Assembly: GCA_035048485.1 (NCBI GenBank)
Contig: CM068583.1
Coordinates: 30,989,005-31,053,004 of the forward strand
DNA from: Pteria penguin
Taxonomy: Eukaryota; Mollusca; Bivalvia; Pterioida; Pteriidae
Direction of reading: 5' to 3'
Length of the DNA: 64,000 nucleotides
Shown: one piece after another, positions 22,301 to 34,732 of the stretch
Layout of the letters: each line of letters begins with the position of its first letter
How positions within the stretch are numbered: position 1 is the stretch's first letter
Made by a program: the position numbers and the translations under genes
Notes under the pieces: model-generated
The model's database searches: none
The model's input: the letters and a program-made list of their open reading frames with translations, nothing else
Told to the model about the DNA's origin: nothing

Positions 22301-25300
22301 CCATTAGAAGATTTATTCATTTTCATGCATTTCAGTCCAAACATATTTTCTATCAACAAACAATGAAGCAAATTTATCTTCGAAACTATCACAACCCATT
22401 TGATTTGTCTGAACAAGTTGTCTCATATCCTAAAGTGTTGACACCTGCCAATGAAACACCTTATGTGTAACTTCATGTATCCCTAGGTTTATCAGAGTAA
22501 TAAAAAAGAATGTTTATCCAACACTATTTGATTAAAGAAATGATAGTGAGAAATATCAGAAAATGTGATCCATACAATGAAGAATGTGCCAGCTTATTGT
22601 GGAAAAGTAGTCAAGGGCTTGATTGCCATTTGAAGCCCCAATCTATTAAATTATAAAATGGACAGGTAATTAATATACTTAACTTGGGAGACGAGATAAA
22701 GTACCAATATGTATGTCTTAAACAAACAATCAAAAGTCAAGACAAGGCATGACTTCATCAATTAATTAAAATGGTTAATTTGCTATAGTTATGATTGGAA
22801 GATGGGGAATCTGTCCAGATTAACGGGTCAATTTCAACATAATTGGGAAATCTGTTCCCTAAATTTTCTTCCACATCCTGAACATAGAATTCCAGATTAT
22901 CGGTCCTAAATATCATTGAGGAAATCTGTTTAAGAACTTTCTGTCCAGATAAGTAGAATTTCCGGATTACCAGAGCCCGGATTAACAGAACATCACTGTA
23001 TATATATAATCATACCTGGATTATTTTACAAATGGAGATGGCATCTGCACAAAAAAACCCTTTACAATAAAATAGACCCATCTAAAACAATGAGAGATCT
23101 TTTCCATGGCAACGTCTACACAACACAGATCCTCATTTATTACTGTCTCATTGAAAGACAGAATACCAACGACTCAGTATGACTTAAAACTTCATATTTC
23201 TTGACCATCAGCTAAGCACTGATTAAGTTATGCTGGCTCACACATTAAGGTTATTTCCCCTATAATGCTGTGGCTTATTAGTGAAGGTGACTGGAGTATA
23301 GAGAAATCCATTACGCTTTGGGCAGGAATATTTGAGGGCTTTATTTATTCAGTACTGTAGGACTGACTTGCTACAGACTGACTTTCCACTGGTTAAAAGT
23401 CACAGTAAGTTTTAAAATAGCAGTTTTGCCCAATTGACATTAAGTGGATTATTTCAGAAGTATATCAGAGTATCTGTCTTATCTTTTTGAAAATAAGTGA
23501 GACATTCCTGAAAATCACTTTATGATATATCAGAAGAAAAACACCTTAGTTGAAAAACCTTATTTAAATCATACATGTGACATGTATACCATCTATATCT
23601 TTCCTATAAATTTTATCATTCTAACAATGACATTAAGTACATATAATAAATGTTAAAAAAATACAAGATGAAAAATAGTGATGCATTGTGAACTTTTACA
23701 AATGCAATTATTTGTAATGTGAGAATTTTATTCTTGAATGCAATTTAAAACTAGATTTTTAATGTGTCGGTGCAATACAAATGCCTCTGCTCGCAGTTAA
23801 GGTAGAGAAATATAATTGCCAGAGAACTAATATTTGTAAATTCAAGAAATTTCTAATGTTCAAGGTCAATTACTCTGTCAAACCTGATCTGCATTTTCCC
23901 TTGATACATCTGTATACCCAATATCAATTTCATCCATCAAACCTTTAAAGAGAAAATGAGCGGAAACTCAATGATGACGGAATGACAGAATGACGGAACA
24001 GGGTAACACTATATGCCCCCAGACATGAAATGGCGGGAGCATAGAAAAGGGTCCTTGACCTTGGCAAGTTTTCATCATACATTCATACATGTATCTTACC
24101 AATTACCTTACTTAGTAGTCTTAAATTTATAAAGTCACAGACATCAATGAATGAGTGCAATCAGGAGTTACATTGTAACCTGTTGAAGAATTTAGTATTC
24201 TGTACCTTAGTAAATTACTACTAGTGACCAAAATCATAGCACCTTAAACTACACACTAATACAGTATACAATGATTTTACATAACAAGTCTTAAAAGTTG
24301 TATGGCATTTTGTGCAAGGGGAACATACTTGTTTTCAATAGCAATTTCCTCTTCTTCAATATCAAAGTCATTAATAACCTCTGGAAGATCCGCAGGTGGC
24401 TCTTTCACTTTATCCTACAATATGTCAAAGAGTTAAAATCCAATACCTCTGAAAATTATCATGCTTTAACTGCATACTGATGTATCAAGCTTGTGTACCA
24501 TAAAACCAGGAAACGCAAACAATCTAAATTCCAATAAATATTTGCATCATTATACATGAAGTGATTGAAAAATTGTGAGTGTTCTATAGAATAAGTAAGG
24601 CAAGGTCATTTCTGGCCAGGTAAATAATTCTATAAACTGTTTAGGGCTATAGATTCAGCAGTTGTGTCATTTGCTCAACTGATATGGTTATGGTCATTTG
24701 TAAGAGAAAAATCAATGTTAATAAAAATCTAGAAATGAGGCAGCTATTTTGGTGACAAAACTACAACAATAAAATATTTGCATAAAGAGACTTTACTACT
24801 CTGCCCATTATTATTATAGATAAGATACACGGTAAGGAGCCCCTTTGCTTGTCATTGCTTAGAGGTAGATATCGGAATTTATTGTGTAAGCATGACAGTT
24901 TGTGAACGCAACCCCATCTGTCCCTTCTACAGATACAATTTTAATCTCTATTTTCTAAGATACTGATGGAATTTTTACAATAAACCATATGAATTCCTAA
25001 AAACTTCAGAATAGAAAGATAATCCATGGACCATATTATACCTCATTCCTGAACCAAGCACTGAGAAACGTAGAAAACTCATACAGAGTGGGCTGGTAAA
25101 CCAGGACAATCTGTCTAGGTCTACAAATCAGTCATAGGCATAGAGAAACAATTATTACCTAATAACTGTAGCTTCAAATTGAACAAAAAGGCCAATTACA
25201 CAGCTAGTCCCATTAGCCTTCTGTTCATTTTTGAAAAAAAAGTCCACTCATCGCTACTAAGAAAATTGTGGAATATGGGATCTGATGGACTAAACACAAA

Positions 25301-28300
25301 AAGCACAGGCTTTCTTATGAAAGCCATAGAAACCTTTAAAAACAGTGTAGATATAAGAAAAAATTAAACTGAAAAGTAAAACAAAATTTATTTGAAAACT
25401 CAAAATTTTCAATTTAATACTCAAAACATTTGAATCACCCCACTTAATAAAAATAATTATTCATATAGGTGTCAATTCTAACTTGAAAAATATAAAATAT
25501 TTTTGTAAAAATATGAAATTATTCTCAATCTTAATTTGAAATTTTCAAAGAGTAAAGAGCTACTTATGAAATGATAAAGTATATGGCCATTTCAAAATAT
25601 TAACTTAAATATATACAACAGAATTTGGCTAAAACAGGGTAAATGACCAGAAAACATTTAAATGATGAATGTATGATTATGTAAACTTAGACAAAATTTT
25701 ATACCAGTTCTTCCTCACGAGTACCCATCATCATAATCTTCATTTTTGGCTTTAATTTCAGCAATGACAAAGTGACATCATTATCGGGCATTTTACCTGT
25801 AGATTCAAAAACATATTTACTTACAAACATAACACTACGAACTCTGTAAATACTGAAGCTTCACTAGCAGAAATGGTCAATTCACTGAAAGAGATTTTTA
25901 TGATGATATTTTCAACACTTTTTATGATGAGATTTTGCTCTTAACCACTCAAATAAATCGAAGAAAATAATTTTACAGACTGAAATTGAATAAATAACTT
26001 CTGTCCTATTATTTACAAATTACATCATAAATTGGTCACTTAAATAAAGTTTCATTAATATTAAGATAAATCAAGGAATAATCATAGTGAAAGGGGAGAA
26101 AATTCAATTCTAAGATTTCTATGATTGTTGCTATGTATGACTGCCATAAATGACGGTCAAAAAGCTTTGAGAACACACTAACTAAACGTCGGACTCCTGA
26201 TCCGGAGGCCGGGGTTCGAGTCCCGCTCTGGTCATGCCGGTGTCATGTCTTTCAGATGAGACAGTAAAAACCGAGGCCCCGTGTCATGGTATTCATGGCA
26301 CGTTAAAGATCCCTCACTGCTTCGGGTGGGTCCGTTGCAAAGGTCAAAATTTGTATACCCCGCATCAGGCAGATGCCATCACCATATACGTGAAATATTC
26401 GTGGTGTGACGTAAAACAATTATCAATCAATCAATCACTAACTGAAAAAAAAAAATCTGATGATATAGTTCCAGAAATTCAAAAATTCTTGTAAATCAGA
26501 CACTTGGGCATCTATTTCCATGCACTGAGGCATCTCACAAAAGAAATACAATGGTCTAAATATTGACATAAAGTAAATTTACTACACATTTTCACTTTTT
26601 CTAATTTTCAAACTTTATGTTGGCATAAGCATGGTATAATCAGCATTTTTCTGCATTTTGCAATACCGAGATTGGACACTTTCAGCATACAGAAATACAT
26701 ACTGTAATAATGATTTATGTCAATACATATAAATAAACTAAATCATGTAATGACAACATGATACAGAACATCATGTCCTTCAGATTTTTCTGCTCATTCA
26801 AAAACTCTGTATAGAAAAAACTTCAAAAACTAAAACATCAAAACTCAAAGCAATTTCATAAATCCCTTACAATTACTTTGAGTTACATGTATCAAAGTTG
26901 GACTGTATTATGATATTTTGATAATTTTTTAACATATAGTAAGTTTTGATAATTTTAGTTTGGAACTTTTAGTATTAAGTGACACATGATCAATACATTG
27001 TACAGGTGTCACTGCAGTCTGCTTTGACCTCATTGTGGTGAATGCCCTTGTTCCATTTATTCTGTATGATGTATGACACCTTTCAATTTATTCTCAAAAA
27101 CTCTGCAACTTATTTTTCATATTAATTGACCTATAGACATGATAAAATGCTTTCCTGTTTATGTGGTTCCAATGGAAAAAGAAAATGGTGATACTGCTAT
27201 AAAGTATTCCCATTTGATATTGCATAAAAACTATTTCTATTGTAAGATGTTGAATATACAACTACAAGTATTTTCTACTGTCATTTCAACATTGTTATAG
27301 TTCAGCCCAATTCCCACCTTCCAACTGAAGAAGAAGCTTGGTGTATTATTAAAACTGGAATATAAAAGGTAATGGTTAAGTTGACAAGATCATTAATTAA
27401 TCTATTTTGTCATTTGAAAGGTTTTAAAAAGTAAAGCATGCATGCCATACTAGTATATGATTGTAAGATCTGCATTAATTTTTCAAGCAGTAATTGCATT
27501 AAGGTGCAGATATGTATGAATCATAACAGCAATTAAAGCAGATGAAATTTAGGCAAAATGTTAAGACTATTTTGAAATGATGAAGTTGAAATAAAAAAAA
27601 CATTCGGCAGAGCAAACTGCAGAGATGGGAAAATCTATTGTGGTGCATCTTAAACATATCAATCTTAGGTCAAGGTTTCATTATAATCCATCCAAAGATA
27701 ATTAAAGTACAGAAAGGAATAGATCATTGCAGTGCATAGCTGATAACCCTGGGTCAATGTCATGACAAAGTTTTGGGTTGTTACCGGTATGAACATTTGT
27801 GCAAGAATGATGGAAATCCATTCACAATGGGCAACATTTAGCTGGTGACCTTGAAATATGAGATATGACTTTGGGTCAAGGTCATTACACATATTTGGGT
27901 TGCAAGAAACATTTCTGCAATGTTTGATGGAATCAGATGAATTTCTCAGTAGAATGGAATGTGGAGCATATTTAGCTGGCGATCCTGAAATCAGAGATAT
28001 GACCTTGGGTTAAAGTCATGGCACGCTTTTGGATCGTTAGAAAATTTCTTGCAAAAGCTTGATGAAAATGGACTGGAACATGGGCCACGTTTAACTATTG
28101 ACCTTAAAAATCAGAAATATGACCTTCAATCAAGGTTATAACATATAACAACAAGAGTTGTCAGAAGACAACATAGCTTACCAACAGGGAATTGCAGGAG
28201 GGAAAGCATGTATTTTTTAAGTTTTTTTAATTCAAGGTCAAGTTTAAGATAAAGATCACGAATTAAGCAGGTAAAAGCAATGGTTACAAAGAATCTACAT

Positions 28301-31300
28301 GTAAAATCCCTATCACTGATATTTCAAAAGAAAAAGCCCAGGTAAAAGTTGTTTAAAAGTAGGCCAAATTCAAAGGTAAAGGTTACAAGGTCAAAAGTCA
28401 TGATATCAAATGAAAACTCTTGTCATGATAACGAACCCTATGTCCGAAGTATCAAAGCCTTGCCCTTGTTGGTTTAAAAGATATAACCCAGCTTAAAGTA
28501 TTTGAAGAGTAGTTCAAAGTCTAAGATCAAGATCATAAATCAGGTATCAAATGCAAGCTTTGTCATAAGGAACCTGTGTGTAAAGTATCAAAGCTCTACC
28601 ACTAATGGTTCAAAAGATATAGCCTAGGTTAAAGCTTTTGTGCACAAGGACGCTGACGTGCAAGGTTATAACAACAGCTCTCCGTACATTTCATCCTGGA
28701 GAGCTAAGTAAGTCTGTGTTGCAAGAAACATTTACACTAAGTTTGATGGACATCAATCCACAGAGGGCTGAATTAAGGAGTGAAATGGAGCATGGGCCAT
28801 GTTTAGCTGTTGACCTTGACATAACAGATATGACCTTTGGTTATGATCATGACAAACAGTTAGGTCGGAAGGAACATTTCTGCAAAGTCTGATGGAAATT
28901 CATTAACAGAAGGCTGAATTGGAGAGGAAACTTTAAGTACCCTCTGGCAAGCCAGTAAAAGACTGAAAATTACACAAAACAATGTGATTTTATACAAAAC
29001 CATGAACTAGTAAAGATACATCGTAAATCTACAACAGAATTCTTACTTTATGTAATTTTCCTATTATGTAATGTATCTTTTCTGCAAAACACATGAACTG
29101 CATTGTACATGTACACAGAATATGAATTACAGTATGGAATTAAATTACATAGATCACAGAATAATTTGGCTTTGATGTGCCAATACATGTACGTGTGAAT
29201 AATAGGCAATTGTGGTTCACAATTTTCCATAAAAACAACAAATTCAAATAATATGTATGAAGATGAACTTTTGAAGTCATGCCTATTTAATCAAATGCCT
29301 GTCCCTTCTATTGTCATGTGATCCAACCTTTGTTTTCAAAGCTGGGATCTACAGTATGTCTGTCCCATTTCTCAGCTTTGTGTTTTATTCAACAATACTG
29401 CAACATTCACTATTAGCTTCTTTCTCTTAGCATCTTACCATAGACTCGATGTAAATCTTGATTACATGTATCCATTATATCCATGGTTTTAGCTTTTGCT
29501 GTGTAATTGTTAAAAATCCGACATACAGGTACATGTGTACTTGATAACTAGCATTTGAAACATTTTGAGTAAAGCATCAGACTTTTTCTACAGAGCAATG
29601 CATATCTCTGGTCAATTTTAGTAAATGATAGAAAAATTTTGTCAAGGAAAAAGGCAAAATTTGAATACACATGTACATGTTTTATACATTTCTCATCTTA
29701 TCAGGTTATCTTATGAGGAAAAAACCCTCTGGAATTGATACAGAAAAGCTTATAATTGTCCCTCATGACTTCTCCAAAGTTTTACCCCAAACTTCTTAAC
29801 CAGACTCTGGCTGGGCATCTACATAGAACAATATTGATAGTGACATCACTTATCACTCTGAAATCGAGAATCTGTTGTAAATATGAATATTATTTAGTCC
29901 TCCCGAAAACTTTCTTATCCAGTGGTCCATGAAACCACTGAAATACTACATGTAATTTTCACAAATTCTGCAAATTTTTCAGCGGTCCTTATCCAATAAA
30001 AATGGACGGACCAGGCACACAATTTATAAATTGATCTCTACCATCTTTGTAAAATTGCAAAGACAAGTTCTGGTGAACCAGTATAGAAAAGAGAATTATC
30101 TAGAGTAGTTCAATTTGGATTTAATAAAGTACATGTATTTAAAAGATCCTTTCAAATTCATTTATATTTATCACTTTGTTGCATCAATAGCCATATTTGT
30201 GCTAATTTCGCTCTTTGCTTAAACTGTACATGCTTCAAATATAAGTGATACAATGTATATACATGTACCGGTAGAATTATGAGTAAGATTGTATTCAAAA
30301 TGCCTTGAAACTAAAGAATGCAGAAGGTTTCTGATTTTATTCATTTGTATGGCATAGGACTTCGTCTACAGCTGATAAAAATAAATCATTGCATATCCAA
30401 ACGCTCTTATAAGTACATGTATTAAAACAAGTATATACAGCCGAAAGTGTAGAGTAAGGTTTAATTTTATTGATTTTATTTAGACAACACAAGTAAGAAA
30501 AATCAAAAGTTTAGTTTGGTAACTTTGCCACATTCGTGGCAGATGAAAATGACAAGTCTGCTGCCGATTTTACTGGCCTTGTTCTTCGGAATACCAGTTT
30601 TTCAGGAAGACTGCTGGTCTTCTATACTGAAGAAAGAGCCTTCTCTAACTCCAAGACTCACCAAATCTTTTCTGGCCAGTTTCAGCATAACTCATGCACC
30701 GAACAAAAGTTTACCTAATTGTAATGATCGTATCAATAACTGATGACTGAAGTTTAGTAAACTTCAGTCATCAGTTATTGATACGATCGTTACAATCATT
30801 CTGTTGATAAACTAGGTTATATATCACTATCACTTCTTTCCAAATTTGTTTTTTATTTTACATCGCCATGTCACCATTTTACCGAAGTCACTTCAATTGA
30901 ACATGTGAGCATGTGTCAAATTTTAACAGTCTCAAAATCCAAAATTGACTAAAGATTATTTTATTTATTCACTGACTTGAAAATTCTCATACAGTACGGT
31001 TGCCGTGGAACTTAATTTTCCCACGAAAAAACGTGGGCATCGTAGGCACGTGGGCAATAAATTTACCTGTAGATGTCCACACTTTATCAACTGAATTCTT
31101 ATTTGTAATTAGCAATTCAGCCATTTTTCCGTGGGCAGCGTGGTCGTTTGAGTGTGGACACTGTACACTCATCTCGTTTAAATAACAATGCAGCTGACGG
31201 ACAGTAGTTGGAGTTAGTGCTAGCATCAAATATGGTGGAATGTACTTATCTCATTCATAAGAATGTTATACAGTTATACATATCGAAGTCAGAGATTTCA

Positions 31301-34300
31301 CTTTGCTGTAATTTACGTTTTCACTGAAATCATTATTACATGACTAGCATCAAGAATCACATATAGTAGGGAACGATAATTACAATGTATTTTAAATCGT
31401 CTAACTTATAAGGATAAAAGACGTAAACGTAAACTTTTCATGACAAAACTGTTGATTTCACTCAGGGAAGCCCGTGCACTTATCCAGTTTTAATTAATTA
31501 TGTTCTGATCCATGCCCGTGTTCTCCCGATTCGCTTACTTGCTTAAAATAACATCTGATACAATTGGGTGTGAAAGGGGCCCTCACAAGGGGTGTTACTG
31601 ATATTTACCTGTATAAGAAAGCTTCGGAGATCACCTGTACAACTTAACTTAAAGTGCTATAAGAATGTTCACAATTTTTCTATACAATGTGCGCATCTAC
31701 ATACACAAGTCGCTGACAAAACATTACACTGCTGCATTACTCCGATCACAAGATATATACAATAATCCATAAACAGCTAGATGGATTTTTCAGTCGTTCA
31801 TCTCTGTAATATGTGACATCAGAAGTTGTACAAATGCTACTTTTCCTTGGGTTTTAATTATGACGTTAATGTTTGCATTGTGACGTCACAGGAAAATGAC
31901 GTTAAAAGTTGTACAACAAGTTGTACAGGAAGCCTTTCTTTTACACGGGTGTTCTCGTAAAATCGGGCAAATGGATATTTTTAGATATCTCTCAGAGACA
32001 TACAGAAGTAGAAGGAGCAGTGATTTTTATGAATTTCATAATAATTCAGTTAGGATTTTGAGAAAATGCAAAATACCCCAGCTTTCTAATAGCACTTTAA
32101 AATAAATAAGTACATGTACTTTTGTTTTCTTTAAAGAATGTACCTGTACTTCATGTGCATACAATCAGTCATTCCCAATAACATCGGTCCGTCAGTCATG
32201 ACCAACACATTTACGTAAGGACCGATGTCCCGATGTCCCAATGTCACAATGTCGGTCAGAGTTTCGTTTATTTATACTCCCTTAAATTAAAGTGTTTTGG
32301 TGACCATGATGAAGTAAACCGTAACGTAAACATTTTGCAAAACCAGGTTTATCGAAAGCTTTTACAAGAGTGTGATTCACTGTGATTGTCTTATTGAGGA
32401 ATCGGTCAGAGTTTTTTTTTTTAAATTTGTTATTCGAGCTCATTGGAGGATGATCAATGATTTGGTTAGATGAGATTAAATATATCAGAATACATCTATG
32501 TTTCTCTTCTTTTTTTTTTCGGACAGACAATTTTTGTTTCGGACCTGTGTGTAACTTCAATACATAGATCCAAATGACCTATGGGAACCGAAAGTTATTG
32601 GGAATGACTGCATACATGTACAATACTTAAAAGAACATTCAAATAATTCTCTATTTCGATCTTGCACAGATAACGCTTACCTAATGAATAAACAAGCCGA
32701 AGTAAGTTACCCCTACGAAAGCCCCTTTCGTGCCACCGAGCGAGAAAGTGTGTTGAACTTTATTAATAGTAAGGCAATTTGAAGTTCAAATAAATCATTA
32801 CGTATTCTGATGGCTAAACGTATACTTTTGTCCACTATTCCGAGATTCTTTAGACCCCCTATAAACTATAACTCATAAAACAAATCATCTTTGTGTAAAT
32901 GACCCTGAAATGTCAACACATTCCAATCCTTTTTGTCCAATGCGTGCCGATTAGACAGTGACAATCCAGGATATAGAAAACATGATAACAGTTGCACTGT
33001 TTACATTTATAAAGATATCACAATTTCTTACAGATTTTCATCACTAGTGAAACTAACTGTGAAAACAAAGACACATAATTCTTTTTTAAAATATGTAATG
33101 AAGTGGTGTTTGGATCAACATGCCATTTTAGACATTTGGTTTGGTATTAAATTTGTGATAGATTTCTGAAATTCCCACCTATACATGTACAATGAGGTCT
33201 TTAATCCACCCCTATTCACTGTTAGTTCTACAATTAATGCATTCAACTGTCCGCCAGCGGCATCGTGGGCATGTAATAGGGTCGAGTGGACAATTTATAC
33301 TGCCGGCGGCATTGCATGGGCTGCCCCTCGGCGCTCGTGGATTTTCTTAATTCCATGCTGACTATACTGTATGAAGCATATATCTGCAATGAAATATACC
33401 ATTCTCGATGTCACATGACCCAATTTGCATATTTGATGGGGGGATAAGTCTCAGGATTTACCATCACTTTCTACGAAGAACCCGATATTTTGAAATCTCT
33501 TTTTTGCAAACTGCCGTCATATAAAATTCAAAGAAGGAAAGGGAGTCAATCCTCATGAGATTCCTCAATGAACTTCAAAAGTTTTAAGACTCATTTTGCT
33601 CCTGTGCTTAGCCTTAAAATATAATTCAGCAAAGTTACGTTATGGTCCATGATAAACACCAAGTTTATCCCCCAGGTCATCCTCGGAATGTTTCAGGCAT
33701 TATCTTCATTTAGATCTTAGTGTGAGGACATGCCGACTCCCAGAATGTAAAATTTAAAAACAAACTTTTTTGCAACTAACTTGCTCCCTTTTGAGATTCT
33801 TGCATGTGGCACTTTAATATGCTGCTGTTTACTTTCACCACTTGCCAGGGTGGCAGTAATAAACAACAGCATATTAGTATATTTAAAAAGCCACGTGCAA
33901 GAATCTCAAAAGAGATAACATCTTAGTCAGGTTCGGTCCACTACTAAATAAAGCTATTATAACTATATAAGGCTATTATAGCTACATATAGCTATTGCTA
34001 TGGACAGGATATGAAGCAAACTTCCGATTCCTGGGCATGCGCTAAAAACCGACAATCATGGTAAGGTGACATTGTTTGTTGTTCGATCCCGCTTGCAACC
34101 TGCACACCTAGACGGTTGGTTGCAATTGCATTTTTTTATGCATATCTGTCTTTTTTCATACATTTGTTAAGATTGTATGTAAAACTAATATTGCATGTCA
34201 ACCTCTTACTATTCTTTCTTCTAATTCTGCACAGGGCTGAAGCACAGAAATTCCCGGTGACTTCCATTCATGAAAACATTTACTTTGAACAATGGACCCG

Positions 34301-34681
34301 AAAATAATGAAAAAATCAGCATCACTGCACGAGTTGTTTCGACCTAGCTAACATTTCGTACTTAATATATTGATGCGGAAACTGTTGAACAATATAACAA
34401 TGAAATATATAAACATATTAAATTATGATACTTAATGATGAAAATATCTTGTCGTATTATAAATTGGTATCGATTTACACAAATTTATGTATTTAAGATA
34501 TTATATGTCTTGCACATAAATTGTAAAACAAAAATAAAAAATCTATATGTTACTGTATATATTTTATTAAATATTACCAATTCAGAGAGAAAGAGAGAGA
34601 GAGAGTTGAATGAAACAATTATTCAATTTATTTAATATAGAATTATTAACGATTATTTTGTCATCATTATATTTATTGTGC

Positions 34682-34732
<51 letters not shown>

